Shown here: piece after piece, positions 45,960 through 57,472 of the stretch | How the letters are laid out: each line of letters starts with the position of its first letter | Position numbering within the stretch: position 1 is the first letter of the stretch | Source of the DNA: Paenibacillus albidus | GTDB taxonomy: Bacteria > Bacillota > Bacilli > Paenibacillales > Paenibacillaceae | Length of the DNA: 64,000 nucleotides | Reading direction: 5' to 3' | Assembly: GCF_014644435.1 (NCBI RefSeq) | Contig: NZ_BMKR01000001.1 | Location: 62,001 to 126,000, forward strand | The notes under the pieces: generated by a model | Databases searched by the model: none | The model's input: the letters and a program-made list of their open reading frames with translations, nothing else | What the model was told of the DNA's origin: nothing | Translations under genes and position numbers: made by a program

Positions 45960-45995
45960 AAGCAAACAGACCCGCTTGAGACCAAGCGGGTCTGT
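45960..45995 (-). terminator. Terminator of the nif operon
   Basis: ACAGACCCGCTT and AAGCGGGTCTGT pair perfectly around a 6-base loop; on the minus strand TTTGCTTG follows. It lies 14 bp after the nifV stop codon. Confidence 0.8.
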
Positions 45996-46009
45996 AATAT
46001 TAGATGCCG

Positions 46010-47155
46010 TCAGCCCGCATCCTGCGACTGCCGCCGCCGCTCCTCCAGCAGCCATTCCACCAGCAGAGCTTCGGGCACGTTGCTCTTGTAGGCTTCGGCA
46101 TACTCCCGCACCCGCATCAGCAGCCGTTCCACCGTATCCGGGCCGGCCATGAGGCCTTGTCCTTCCAGCACATGGGTGATGCCGCCGGTCCCCGAATGCT
46201 TGCCCAGCACAAAACGGTGTGCCCGCCCCACCTCTCCGGGATCAAACATCTGGTACGTGGCCCGCTCCTTCAGCAGTCCGTCCACATGGATGCCGGACTC
46301 ATGGGTGAACGCCAGTTGGCCCACAATCGGCTTCGCATCGCCAACACTGCGGCCGGAAGCCGCAATGACAGTATCAGCCAGCTCCTTGAGGCGCTCCGGC
46401 TTCACAGAGCATGCTCCCCCATACAGGTAGCGCCAGGCCATGGCGACTTCCTCCATCGCCGCATTTCCGGTCCGCTCCCCAATGCCCGCCACTGTCGTGC
46501 TGGCCCACGTGGCGCCAGCCGCAATCCCGCTCAGCGTGTTCGCCGCGGCCAGGCCAAAATCATTATGGCAATGCACCTCCAGCTCCACATCAGCAGGCAC
46601 CGACCCTAGAAGCTGGCTCACCCGCTCCGCCATCTGTCCCGGATGATGGGCCGATACCGTATCCGCATAACGGAACCAGCGAATACCTTCCCGGTAGAGC
46701 CGGTTCACCAGCTCTACCAGAAATTCCATCTCCGCTCTGGAGGAATCCTCCATGCCAACCGATACCGTCATTCCCAGTCCCAGGCCATATTCCGCCGCGC
46801 GCACCAGCTTATCCAGTCCTTCCGCAGGCGTGAGCCTAAGCTTGCCCTGCAGCTGAATCCGGGAGACCGGAAGAGAGATATGATTCCAGTCCACTCCGGT
46901 CGCCCGCGCTTTGTCGATATCGCCTGCAGTTGCCCGGTTCCAGGTCATCATCTTCATCGGAAGCCCCAGTTCAGCAATGGCCGCAATATCTCCTTGTTCC
47001 CGTGTTCCCATAGCAGGGATACCCACTTCCGCCTGTTCTACTCCGCATTCCGACAAAAGCCTTGCGATGTCCAGCTTTTCCGCCCTCGTGAATGATACTC
47101 CAGCCGCCTGTTCGCCATCCCTAAGTGTCGTGTCACATAGCTTGAGATTTTTCAC
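46010..47155 (-). CDS. nifV: Homocitrate synthase NifV
   Basis: 381 residues. The family start KLCDTTLRDGEQAAGVSF and the metal-binding HCHNDFGLAAANT are clear; HVDGLLK is the C-terminal substrate region. It condenses acetyl-CoA with 2-oxoglutarate to homocitrate, the organic ligand of the FeMo cofactor. The start is GTG 47155, preceded by GGGAGG; it overlaps the hesA stop in the sequence GTGA. Last gene of the nif operon. Confidence 0.95.
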   Translation of the reverse strand: MKNLKLCDTTLRDGEQAAGVSFTRAEKLDIARLLSECGVEQAEVGIPAMGTREQGDIAAIAELGLPMKMMTWNRATAGDIDKARATGVDWNHISLPVSRIQLQGKLRLTPAEGLDKLVRAAEYGLGLGMTVSVGMEDSSRAEMEFLVELVNRLYREGIRWFRYADTVSAHHPGQMAERVSQLLGSVPADVELEVHCHNDFGLAAANTLSGIAAGATWASTTVAGIGERTGNAAMEEVAMAWRYLYGGACSVKPERLKELADTVIAASGRSVGDAKPIVGQLAFTHESGIHVDGLLKERATYQMFDPGEVGRAHRFVLGKHSGTGGITHVLEGQGLMAGPDTVERLLMRVREYAEAYKSNVPEALLVEWLLEERRRQSQDAG

Positions 47156-47907
47156 GGTGTACCTCCCTCTCCGCAGCAAGCGCAATTCGGATTACGGGTA
47201 ATTCGAACGCTGTAACAGGCGAAGTCGAGTGAGCTGAAGCGATGCATCACGCCCGCATATGTCGTCCCTACCCTTGTAATCCATTTTACGGCTTCAAGTG
47301 CGGCCAGACAACCCGCAATTCCGGAGGTCGCACCCAGAACCGGAAAGCCAAACGGCTCCCATTCCGGCTGAAGATTCGGATACAGGCATTCCAGGCAAGG
47401 CGTAACCCCGGGAACGATAGTGGTCAGCGAAATTTCAAAACCGTACATAGCCGCCTCCACCATAGGTGTCCTTGTCTCCACACATAAGCGGTTCAAGGCG
47501 TATCTCTCGGGAAAATCATAACGCGCATCAATTACGAGATCTGCGCTTTCTACCCAAGGTCTTGCCCCGGGATAATGGATCTTGGAGTTATATCCCTCAA
47601 TCTCCACCTCAGGATTCAGACGTTTCAACTGCTGAACAGCCGTGCTGATCCGCTCCATCCCCAAATGCTCACTGTCCATCAGAATTTGCCGGTTTAGATC
47701 AGGGGCCAGAACAACCCCCTCATGGGCCAAAATCAGCTTCCCGATTCCGGCAGCTGCCAGATACAGCGCTGCCGTTCCGCCAAGCCCGCCAATACCGGCG
47801 ACCATGACCGTCGCCTCCTTCAGCGCCTTCTGTCCGCCTTCTCCCAGCAGCTTCAGCTGCCGGGCGTAACGCTCCAGTTCCATTCCTCCGGCAAGCCGCT
47901 GTTCCAT
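47152..47907 (-). CDS. hesA: HesA, ThiF/MoeB-like E1-type protein
   Basis: 251 residues. The nucleotide-binding AGIGGLGGTAALYLAAAGIGKL and two zinc-binding Cys pairs (CLECLYP and CACC at the C-terminus) place it in the ThiF/MoeB/HesA group that adenylates carrier proteins. In these nif clusters hesA is constant and is thought to help sulfur, iron-sulfur or molybdenum supply. I start at ATG 47907, with GGGAGGGAG upstream. It follows orf1 by 40 bp. Confidence 0.92.
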   Translation of the reverse strand: MEQRLAGGMELERYARQLKLLGEGGQKALKEATVMVAGIGGLGGTAALYLAAAGIGKLILAHEGVVLAPDLNRQILMDSEHLGMERISTAVQQLKRLNPEVEIEGYNSKIHYPGARPWVESADLVIDARYDFPERYALNRLCVETRTPMVEAAMYGFEISLTTIVPGVTPCLECLYPNLQPEWEPFGFPVLGATSGIAGCLAALEAVKWITRVGTTYAGVMHRFSSLDFACYSVRITRNPNCACCGEGGTP

Positions 47908-47947
47908 TCTGCTCCCTCCCTGCAACAAGCGGCATGGCCAAACTAGA

Positions 47948-48514
47948 TTACCCCTCCAGGCTTAACAAGCCATGCAGCGCAGTTTTTTCATTGTATTTAT
48001 CCATAAAAGCGAGCCCTTCCTCCACACAGGCCACCCCGTACAGGATGGCTTTGTCCCCGGAAGTGAACGGGAAGGGAAAACCTGCGCGCAGGCTTTTTAA
48101 TACGAGAATCATCCGTCCGCTGTACAGCAACGCCCGCCCAAAACCTTCGCCATTGATCTCGGCTGAGCTCTGGATAAGCCATCCGCATTTCTCTTCCATC
48201 ACTCCGGCAGCGGCCTGAAAGAGCAGCGGAACTTGCAACTGCACCTTAGGAGATACCATGCAATTCAGATCGGACTGCCGCTTATCCTCCAGGGAAGCCA
48301 GGAACATCGCGGATATTTTCTCCTCAGCCGGAAGAGCAGCATGCCGCCCAAAGAAATCTCCGGCATCCAATAGCTGGCATAAACGGCGAATGAAGGCCTC
48401 CTCCAGCACTTGATCCACATCCCTTTCCACTGCACGGCTGCGGCGAGCCGTCGCCGCGCCTTCCTGATTCCTCCGGCCGGCCCCTGCCCCGCCTTCACTC
48501 GCCATCGCTGCCAT
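47948..48514 (-). CDS. nif-cluster orf1, NifX-associated (DUF269-like) protein
   Basis: 188 residues. The N-terminal 35 are Ala/Arg-rich and look disordered; the remainder matches the NifX-associated DUF269 pattern: EEAFIRRLCQLLDAGDFFG, then INGEGFGRALLYSGRMILVLKSLRAGFPFPF and GDKAILYGVACVEEGLAFMDKY. The family is small, always next to nifX, and probably supports cofactor handling. The start has AGGAGG six bp upstream and overlaps nifX by 20 bp. Paenibacillus clusters call this gene orf1; the DUF269 assignment is mine, from motif similarity. Confidence 0.75.
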   Translation of the reverse strand: MAAMASEGGAGAGRRNQEGAATARRSRAVERDVDQVLEEAFIRRLCQLLDAGDFFGRHAALPAEEKISAMFLASLEDKRQSDLNCMVSPKVQLQVPLLFQAAAGVMEEKCGWLIQSSAEINGEGFGRALLYSGRMILVLKSLRAGFPFPFTSGDKAILYGVACVEEGLAFMDKYNEKTALHGLLSLEG

Positions 48515-48893
48515 AGGCCGCCTCCTCCTCTTCAGTACGGAGCACCTTGGCCAGCCATAACGGCGGCTTGCCTTGCAGCATCTCCACGAGCCGTTTTACC
48601 TGCTCTTCCACCGGGCTGCCAAAGGGCACCTTCACCGGCATAATTTGGCGCCTGGTCACCCGCGCAGCTGCCGATGCTCCGATCTGCATCAGAAAGATCA
48701 GGGTGCAGTCGGCGATGGCCGCAAGGCGGCAGTCGATTTTGCCCGCTTCATCCTGATGCAGGGCCTCCGGGAGCCTGCGCAGCGCAAGCAATTCCCCGCC
48801 GCTACGGGTCACGTTATACACGGCAAACATCGGGCTTTGCCCGAAGTGGGCGTTGACCCGGATTCCATCATCTGTTGCGAACGCTACTTTCAC
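48495..48893 (-). CDS. nifX: NifX, FeMo-cofactor precursor carrier
   Basis: 132 residues, one NifX/NafY-like domain: KVAFATDDGIRVNAHFGQSPMFAVYNV, then the central strands with DCTLIFLMQIGASAAARVTRRQIMPVKV. It binds cofactor intermediates and passes them to NifEN. The start is GTG 48893, with GGGAGG upstream, and lies inside the nifN 3' end (26-bp overlap). The nifB product carries a related domain at its C-terminus. Confidence 0.93.
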   Translation of the reverse strand: MKVAFATDDGIRVNAHFGQSPMFAVYNVTRSGGELLALRRLPEALHQDEAGKIDCRLAAIADCTLIFLMQIGASAAARVTRRQIMPVKVPFGSPVEEQVKRLVEMLQGKPPLWLAKVLRTEEEEAAYGSDGE

Positions 48894-50196
48894 GGCGTTC
48901 CGCCTCCCTTCGCATTAACAAATTCCCCGCTTTGTTGGTCCATTCCATCGCCCCGCGGTAGCCGACGGAAGCTGCCATGTGGGCACCCAGCTCATTCCAG
49001 ACCGGAAAACCCGCCGGCAGGAACGCCGCTTGAATCCGCCGTGCCGCGGTTATTCCATGGGAACTGCTGATCCACAAATCGGCACCTTTCCCGAAATATT
49101 CAGCATCATCCAGATCACCCACCCAGACCTCCTGTTCCATGCCCGCCACCACCGGCGTTTCACAAGAAGTAACCAGCGCCTGCTGCTCTACACCCAGTTC
49201 CTCCAGCCACCCTGACACGGAGAATAGATGATCCGGCTCAAGAGCGGCTATGGCCGACATCCCGGCGAATTGAAAATGTGCATCCAGCATACAATCGAGC
49301 AGATTTTCTCTTTGCCAGCAATAACGCAGCGGTACCGGCTCTCCGCTGATCTGATGCAAAAAATGCAGCAGTTCATCTGCCGCCTTCAGTCCCATTGCCC
49401 CTTGAAACACCTTGTAAGGTGTGCCGAGCGCATTATGCAGCCTTCTGGCAGGACGCTCCATACTCCCGCCAACCGCTATGGTCAGACCCGACTGCAAACT
49501 TTGCAGCATGGAGTCCAGCCGCACACCACCCCTGGTCAGCGGAGAGAAACCCGTCAGCAAATGCCCCGACAACGAAGTTGAAATATCCGGCACCGCGATC
49601 ACCTCGAACCCAAACGACGCTATGATCTCCTTGAGTTCCATGACGTCCCCCGGTGTCAAAAAAGAAGCAGGCAGCAGCGTAATCTGCCGGTTATTCACAT
49701 GTCTCGCTCCCTTATGCCCTGCCATCTGGATCATCTCATCAATCATTGCTTCAACGGCAGAGCTGAACCCCGATTCCAGCGAACCGCGAAAATCCGGTAA
49801 TGTGACAGAGAAAGCCAGGCTGCCCCGCACATTCCGCTCTCTTTTATACGTCTTCAGCATCGCCCTGTAGTCCACCCCAGCAACATCGGTCAATTCTGTA
49901 CCGATAATCCCGATAATATCCGGCCGGTGCTTGCTCAGCACCAGATCAAGGGCTTCCTCCAGATTGCGGTTGGCATCAAAAATAACATCCATCTCCTGCA
50001 GCGCAGAAGTCTGTACGGCTATAGGCTCCCGAAAGTGGCGGGTCAGCAGCGCTTTGGAAAAAGCGGAGCAGCCCTTCGAGCCATGTATAATCGGCATGGC
50101 CCGGTAGCAGCCCTGAAGCGCAAGCACCGCGCCAAGCGAGGGACCGGTTTTGATGGGATTCACCGCAGCCGGTTTCATTCTGTGGTTAACGGTCAT
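48868..50196 (-). CDS. nifN: NifN, FeMo-cofactor scaffold beta subunit
   Basis: 442 residues from ATG 50196, which has AGGAGG six bp upstream inside the nifE end. The nitrogenase-like alpha/beta domains carry GCYRAMPIIHGSKGCSAFSKALLTRHFREPI with the cluster-binding cysteines, and IGTELTDVAG later. With NifE it forms the tetramer on which the cofactor matures. NifN overlaps nifE by 11 bp. Confidence 0.95.
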   Translation of the reverse strand: MTVNHRMKPAAVNPIKTGPSLGAVLALQGCYRAMPIIHGSKGCSAFSKALLTRHFREPIAVQTSALQEMDVIFDANRNLEEALDLVLSKHRPDIIGIIGTELTDVAGVDYRAMLKTYKRERNVRGSLAFSVTLPDFRGSLESGFSSAVEAMIDEMIQMAGHKGARHVNNRQITLLPASFLTPGDVMELKEIIASFGFEVIAVPDISTSLSGHLLTGFSPLTRGGVRLDSMLQSLQSGLTIAVGGSMERPARRLHNALGTPYKVFQGAMGLKAADELLHFLHQISGEPVPLRYCWQRENLLDCMLDAHFQFAGMSAIAALEPDHLFSVSGWLEELGVEQQALVTSCETPVVAGMEQEVWVGDLDDAEYFGKGADLWISSSHGITAARRIQAAFLPAGFPVWNELGAHMAASVGYRGAMEWTNKAGNLLMRREAERRESSVRNR

Positions 50197-51547
50197 GCGG
50201 CACCTCCTGATCCCAGGGCGGAGGGCTTGCCGCCAGCTTCCAGATCGGGTTCGCCAGAGCATAGGTCAGCTCCTTGGCCAGCCGCAGCAGCCCCTCATAC
50301 CCGGCATACGCCCTATGCCGTTCCTGGTTAATATCCACGAATGGGATCTGTTCTTTCATCGCCACGTACATATTCCGACCCCCTGCAATCATGAGATCGG
50401 CCTTGCGGTCCCGCACGGTCTTGATGATCCGGCTGGCCCCGCCATCCGGAATATACTCCGTGTCGTCTCCGACCCGGCCCGCTATGCGCCGCACATCATC
50501 TTCGGTGCTTTTGTTCGTACCGACACCAACAACCTGAACCCCTAATTCCTTCAGCGCGGATATGACCGACCAGCTTTTAACGCCTCCGGTATAGAGAACC
50601 GCCTTCTTTCCCTTCAGCAGCTTGCGGTATGGACGCAGCTCCTGCAACAACCGGCTCTCCTCGCGTTCGGTCAGCCGGTCCACACACCGCTCCATCTCCC
50701 GGTCGTTCAGAAGAAAGGCCATCTGACGCAAGGAATAGGTCGTCTCTTTGGCCCCATAGAAAGAGCCTTCAAAATAGGGAATCCCATACCTCGATTCCAT
50801 CTCCTTCGCCAGCCCCAGCAAGGCGCGGCTGCATACAACCATATTGACCTTGGCCCGGTGCGCCCAGGTGATCTCCTTGTACCTCGCATCCCCGGTAATC
50901 CGGGACATCAGCGTTATCCCTGCACTGTTCATCAGCTTCTCTATGTCCCACAACTCACCGGCAATATTATATTCGCCAAGCAGATTTACCCCCAGCGGAA
51001 TCCCGGATTCCGGTTCACCAGTGCCAATTACGTACTGCAGCAACGCCTCCCCCGCCAGCCGGTTGCCGAGGTTCTTGCTGCCCACAAATCCGGGACTGTT
51101 CACAGGAATGACCGGCAGGCCCAGCCGCCCAGCCGCTTCTTTGCATACAGCATCCATATCCTCGCCGATCAGTGCAGTTACACAGGTTGAATATACAAAT
51201 ATTGCCGGAGGCGCAAAACGCCCGGCAATATAGTCGATACTCTCCTTCAGTTTCTTCTCTCCGCCAAAAATAATGCCGGTATCGTTCAGATCTGTAGTGA
51301 AGCCATACTGGGAGAGGGAGGGACCGCTGGACAAGGTCCCCCGGCTTTCCCAGCTGTTGCCTGCACAGGCAATGGGTCCATGGACCAAATGGGCGGCATC
51401 CATAATCGGCAACAGCGTGATTTGGGCTCCGTCGAAGGAACAGCCTCCGGCGGCCTCACCCGGCTTCGGCCGGGGACAGGGCTTTGTTTTGGGAGACAGG
51501 CTCCCGCAAGCATGCGCGTCTAACTCATCTTTTCGAATGGGCTCCAT
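50186..51547 (-). CDS. nifE: NifE, FeMo-cofactor scaffold alpha subunit
   Basis: 453 residues from ATG 51547 (AAGGAGG seven bp upstream; the open frame to 51631 is only a 5' extension). Cys ligands are seen in GGCSFDGAQ, GPIACAGNSWESRG and YSTCVTALIGEDMDAV. It is a homologue of NifD without the FeMo-cofactor His ligand, and pairs with NifN as the assembly scaffold. Confidence 0.95.
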   Translation of the reverse strand: MEPIRKDELDAHACGSLSPKTKPCPRPKPGEAAGGCSFDGAQITLLPIMDAAHLVHGPIACAGNSWESRGTLSSGPSLSQYGFTTDLNDTGIIFGGEKKLKESIDYIAGRFAPPAIFVYSTCVTALIGEDMDAVCKEAAGRLGLPVIPVNSPGFVGSKNLGNRLAGEALLQYVIGTGEPESGIPLGVNLLGEYNIAGELWDIEKLMNSAGITLMSRITGDARYKEITWAHRAKVNMVVCSRALLGLAKEMESRYGIPYFEGSFYGAKETTYSLRQMAFLLNDREMERCVDRLTEREESRLLQELRPYRKLLKGKKAVLYTGGVKSWSVISALKELGVQVVGVGTNKSTEDDVRRIAGRVGDDTEYIPDGGASRIIKTVRDRKADLMIAGGRNMYVAMKEQIPFVDINQERHRAYAGYEGLLRLAKELTYALANPIWKLAASPPPWDQEVPHDR

Positions 51548-51633
51548 CGTCTGCCTCCTTTGCTGTAACTGAATACCCGTTACCCTGAGAATCCGTACCT
51601 GCACGGGTGTAGAAGCCTCACAACACTTCAAGC

Positions 51634-53178
51634 TTACCGCACCAGATCATGATTGAACCCGGAAGCCTGTTCATCGAGGCCCTCCAGTACGGTATTGACG
51701 ATGGTGGTCAGCAGGTTCAGTGCGCCTTGATATCCGATGAGCGGATAGCGGTGCAGGTGATGGCGGTCAAAGACCGGGAAGCCGACACGGATCAGCGGAA
51801 CGCCGGCATCTTTGGCGGCGAACTTCAGGTGGGAGCTGCCAACAGCGAGATCCACCGGCTCCCCGATCAGCAGGGAACGCATATGCCACAGGTCATTGCC
51901 GATATAGACCGTGGCCCCGGCTCCAAATGGACTGGATGCCAGCAAGGCTTCCACTTCTTCCTTGAAGCCGTTGTCCCCGTTGGAGCAGACGATATGCACA
52001 GGCTCCATCCCGGTATCCAAACAGAACTGAACCAGGCCGATCAGCAGATCCGGATCACCCACCAGAGCCACACGTTTGCCGTGCAGGTAAGGATGGCTGT
52101 CGGTGAGTGCATCCACGACACGGCCGCGCTCTTCGGTCAATTCGGCAGGTACCGGCAATCCTGTCAGCTCACTGATGGCCTCCAGCAGGCGGTCGGTTGC
52201 CGTAATTCCAATCGGTGCAGACAAGCCTACCGTTTGCTGCCTCCACGTGCCGCCGATATATTCCAACGTCTTTTTGACCGCATATTTCTGCAAGGAAAGG
52301 GTGCCCAGCGCATAAGCCGCCTTCGGTACATCGTCCAGCTTTGTACCTCCATAATAATAGGAATATTCGCCGGTAGCTGGTGAATCGAAATTGCCGCTAT
52401 GGTCGCCAAGGAACGTATAGGCTGTATCAAAAGCGGCCATGATTTTGCGCATCTCGGCAAAATTGCCGGTATAAGGCTCAAAGCCGAGGATAATGTTCAG
52501 CTTCTCTCCGGTCCCCTCCCCGCTGCCGGGAGCCGCTTCGATCCCGGAACGGGTATACAGGGTGCTGATAATGGACTTCAGCATGGCATCATATCCGGTA
52601 ATATGCGAACCGGAGAAGCTTGGCGTATTCGCATACGGAACAGGCAATTCTTCCGAAATTGCGCCTTTCTGGCGGGCATTGGAGATAAAGGCCTGCAAGT
52701 CGTCACCGATGACCTCGGCCATACAGGTGGTAGATACGGCAACCATTGCCGGTTTGTACAGGGCCACACTATTTTCCAGTCCGTCAATCAGATTGGCCAT
52801 CCCGCCGAATACGGCTCCGTCCTCTGTCATGGAGGAAGATACCGCCGGGGTCGGCTCCTTGAAATGACGGCTTAGGTGGCTGCGGAAATAAGCGGTGCAG
52901 CCCTGCGAGCCGTGAATGAACGGCAGCGTCATCTCGAACCCCAGGGCAGCCATCAATGCACCAAGCGGCTGGCAGGCTTTATGCGGGTTCACCACCAGCG
53001 AAGTCCGGGCAAAATTTTTGTCCTTGTATTCCGCCGATTTGGAGTAAGCCAGCGCTTCCGCGGTTTCCTGCTCACTGCATGGGGCCTCGAACGCCTTTTT
53101 CCCCTCCCGCTGCTTTACATAAGGATCAGTCGCGAACAATGTATTGTGATCGGGAATCACCAGTTTGTCTTTCTTCAT
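51634..53178 (-). CDS. nifK: NifK, nitrogenase MoFe protein beta chain
   Basis: 514 residues. Ligands of the P-cluster are in [35 protein letters not shown] and [14 protein letters not shown]. It pairs with NifD in the alpha2beta2 MoFe protein. The ATG overlaps the nifD stop (ATGA), and AGAGGGGGCGGG lies upstream. Confidence 0.97.
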   Translation of the reverse strand: MKKDKLVIPDHNTLFATDPYVKQREGKKAFEAPCSEQETAEALAYSKSAEYKDKNFARTSLVVNPHKACQPLGALMAALGFEMTLPFIHGSQGCTAYFRSHLSRHFKEPTPAVSSSMTEDGAVFGGMANLIDGLENSVALYKPAMVAVSTTCMAEVIGDDLQAFISNARQKGAISEELPVPYANTPSFSGSHITGYDAMLKSIISTLYTRSGIEAAPGSGEGTGEKLNIILGFEPYTGNFAEMRKIMAAFDTAYTFLGDHSGNFDSPATGEYSYYYGGTKLDDVPKAAYALGTLSLQKYAVKKTLEYIGGTWRQQTVGLSAPIGITATDRLLEAISELTGLPVPAELTEERGRVVDALTDSHPYLHGKRVALVGDPDLLIGLVQFCLDTGMEPVHIVCSNGDNGFKEEVEALLASSPFGAGATVYIGNDLWHMRSLLIGEPVDLAVGSSHLKFAAKDAGVPLIRVGFPVFDRHHLHRYPLIGYQGALNLLTTIVNTVLEGLDEQASGFNHDLVR

Positions 53179-54638
53179 AGGCCCGCCCCCTCTTTATGGC
53201 GCAGCCCTGATTTTCCCGGCTTTAATAAAGTCCACACAGGGCTGTTCACCGTCATATCCATATCCTTGGCAAAAATCTTGAAGCCGTCATAGCCATGATA
53301 CGGCCCGCTGTAATCCCAGGAGTGCATTTGGCGGAAGGGAACCCCCATTTTGTGATACACATATTTCTCTTTGACTCCCGATCCCATCAGATCAATATCC
53401 AGCCTTTGCGCCAGCTCCTCCAGTTCATAAGCCGTCGCGTCATCCATAATAATGCTGCCTTCCTTCATCTCGGGGAACGTCTTCTCATAGTCGTCCTTAT
53501 GGGCAAATTCATACCCTGTCGCCACCACTTCCATCCCCAGATCCTCATAAGCCCCCAGCGTATGCCGGGCCCGGAGGCCGCCGATCAGCAGCATGACTTT
53601 TTTGCCTTCCAGACGCGGCTTGTATTTATGGATAATGGCATTCATTTCGGCTTCATATTTGGCAATAACCTTCTCACAGTTCTCTTGAATATGCTCATCG
53701 AACAGGGCTGCAATCTTCCGCAGACTTTCGGCCGTCTTGGTCGGCCCGAAAAAGTTGTATTCCAGCCAGGGAATCCCGTACTCCTTCTCCATTGTAGTTA
53801 CCATGTAGTTCATGGAGCGGTGGCAGTGGATCAGATTCAGCTTCGCCTTATGGGCGATGGCGAGTTCATTAATCGTACCGTCGCCGGACCACTGGGCGAT
53901 GACGCGCAGCCCCATCTCTTCCAGCAGAATACGCGAAGCCCAGGCATCCCCGCCGATGTTATAGTCTCCGATAATATTGATATCGTAAGGGCCGGTCTCC
54001 GCCAGTTCCCGCTTGCCCATAATGAAATCACGGATGGCGTCATTGGCAATATGATGGCCCAGCGACTGACTGACTCCGCGGAACCCTTCACAACGTACCG
54101 GGATAATCGGGATGCCCAGCTCAGCCGCCATTTTTTTGGATACCGCCTCAATATCGTCGCCGATCAGTCCCACCGGACATTCGGATTGTATCGAGATACC
54201 TTTGGCCAGCGGAAACATTTCCTTGATCTCCCGGCAGATCACCTCCAGCTTCTTGTCACCGCCAAACACGATGTCCGTCTCCTGGAAATCACTGGTGACC
54301 TGCATTGCCGTGAAGTTGTCGATGCCCAGCATGCCGTTTGCATAATTCCGGCGTGTCCCCCAGCTGTACTGGCCGCACCCTACCGGGCCATGGCTGATAT
54401 GGACCATATCCTTGATCGGTCCCCAGACTACCCCTTTCGAGCCTGCATAAGCGCAGCCCCGAATCGTCATCACACCCGGGCGGGATTTCATATTGGATTT
54501 CAGTGTGCAGGTGCAAGAGTTTATGGACTCCGGGGTGTTCACTTGAAAATGCTTCTGGCGGTCTTTCCGCGCTTTCTCCGGATAGGCCTTCAAAATCTCC
54601 CCAATCAGCTGTTCATTCGCTTCAATATCAAGTCCCAT
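53175..54638 (-). CDS. nifD: NifD, nitrogenase MoFe protein alpha chain
   Basis: 487 residues. P-cluster cysteines are in [10 protein letters not shown] and [11 protein letters not shown]; the FeMo-cofactor Cys is in [12 protein letters not shown] and the cofactor His in [15 protein letters not shown]. All catalytic ligands are therefore present. AAGGAGGG lies seven bp before the ATG. Follows nifH by 35 bp. Confidence 0.97.
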   Translation of the reverse strand: MGLDIEANEQLIGEILKAYPEKARKDRQKHFQVNTPESINSCTCTLKSNMKSRPGVMTIRGCAYAGSKGVVWGPIKDMVHISHGPVGCGQYSWGTRRNYANGMLGIDNFTAMQVTSDFQETDIVFGGDKKLEVICREIKEMFPLAKGISIQSECPVGLIGDDIEAVSKKMAAELGIPIIPVRCEGFRGVSQSLGHHIANDAIRDFIMGKRELAETGPYDINIIGDYNIGGDAWASRILLEEMGLRVIAQWSGDGTINELAIAHKAKLNLIHCHRSMNYMVTTMEKEYGIPWLEYNFFGPTKTAESLRKIAALFDEHIQENCEKVIAKYEAEMNAIIHKYKPRLEGKKVMLLIGGLRARHTLGAYEDLGMEVVATGYEFAHKDDYEKTFPEMKEGSIIMDDATAYELEELAQRLDIDLMGSGVKEKYVYHKMGVPFRQMHSWDYSGPYHGYDGFKIFAKDMDMTVNSPVWTLLKPGKSGLRHKEGAGL

Positions 54639-54673
54639 GCCTAACCCTCCTTTTTGCTTAAAAACCCCAGAGC

Positions 54674-56927
<2,254 letters not shown>

Positions 56928-56941
56928 CCCCTCACCTCCAA

Positions 56942-56958
56942 TGTTAATTAAATTTACA
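56942..56958 (-). promoter_or_regulatory. GlnR box near the nifB start codon
   Basis: TGTTAATTAAATTTACA matches the GlnR consensus TGTNA-N7-TNACA exactly. It lies downstream of the -10 box, between transcription start and the nifB start, where bound GlnR would block transcription. Confidence 0.85.
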
Positions 56959-56990
56959 TATATCTTACTTTTTCTCTTTAAGTTATTCTT

Positions 56991-57019
56991 ATCATATTTT
57001 CATCCCCAAACATCGTCAA
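56991..57019 (-). promoter_or_regulatory. nif operon promoter (sigma-A type)
   Basis: On the minus strand TTGACG (57014-57019) and TATGAT (56991-56996) are 17 bp apart, pointing to nifB. No sigma-54 GG-N10-GC element is seen near it. Confidence 0.82.
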
Positions 57020-57030
57020 TTAACTTCACA
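57014..57030 (-). promoter_or_regulatory. GlnR-type box overlapping the nif -35 region
   Basis: On the minus strand TGTGAAGTTAATTGACG fits TGTNA-N7-TNACA with one mismatch at the last base and includes the -35 box. It is the likely activator-type site, with the downstream box (56942) for repression. Confidence 0.7.
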
Positions 57031-57170
57031 GACAAAAAAACCCTTTTTCGATTGAGTTTGCATTTTCGTCATATTAAACGTTATGTTTCCTCACTCAAAC
57101 TTACCATGTGTCCGTTTTCATTATCTTTTTATGCCCTGGACACCCGCCCAATATTTTTTCGCTGACGATT

Positions 57171-57198
57171 TGACAATCGCATTCAACTAATATATGAT
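57171..57198 (+). promoter_or_regulatory. Promoter of the riboswitch-terC transcript
   Basis: TTGACA (57171-57176) and TATGAT (57193-57198) have a 16-bp spacer and point to the manganese riboswitch. It is divergent from the nif promoter. Confidence 0.75.
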
Positions 57199-57243
57199 CT
57201 TCTTAGATCACAGGCGTAAATTAAATCAACTTCATATAACCCG

Positions 57244-57345
57244 TAAAGGGGAGTAGCTGTTAAATAAAGTCGTCAATACGAGAATATGAGGATATTCTCC
57301 GGCTTTATTGGCAATGTACCTATTGTTAGCGAGACCTTTACCAAC
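57244..57345 (+). ncRNA. yybP-ykoY manganese riboswitch
   Basis: The diagnostic core AAAGGGGAGTAGCTG is followed by AAAGTCGTCAATACG, CGGCTTTATTGGCAATG and GCGAGACC, the family signature. The aptamer senses Mn2+ in the leader of genes for Mn export. It is followed by a terminator that overlaps its last helix, so the switch works by termination; the TerC gene is 130 bp downstream. Confidence 0.9.
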
Positions 57346-57397
57346 CATGTTAGACCTTTATTCCAAAGGCTAATCTGTTTGGTAAAGGTCTTTTTTA
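57332..57397 (+). terminator. Riboswitch-controlled terminator before terC
   Basis: AGACCTTTACCAA and TTGGTAAAGGTCT form a 13-bp stem followed by six T residues. Its left arm includes the last aptamer bases (GAGACC), so aptamer folding would free the read-through. Confidence 0.85.
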
Positions 57398-57472
57398 TAT
57401 AAATTTGGTTAAAGATAGGATAGTGAGTATCGATCAAAAGATATTTACACTCGAAAATGGGAGGAAACAGGA

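Larger units (their letters stand above)
45595..46009. other. Intergenic region between SLH gene and nif operon end
   Basis: No gene supported. Contains one diverged unit of the 51-bp family (45820) and the nif operon terminator (45960-45995). Confidence 0.5.

Noticed and set aside
53295..54644. 449-codon plus-strand frame opposite nifD
   Set aside because: Antisense shadow of nifD with low-complexity composition; nifD itself is certain.
57258..57275. A further GlnR box TGTTAAATAAAGTCGTCA
   Set aside because: It fails the second half-site of TGTNA-N7-TNACA and is part of the riboswitch aptamer.
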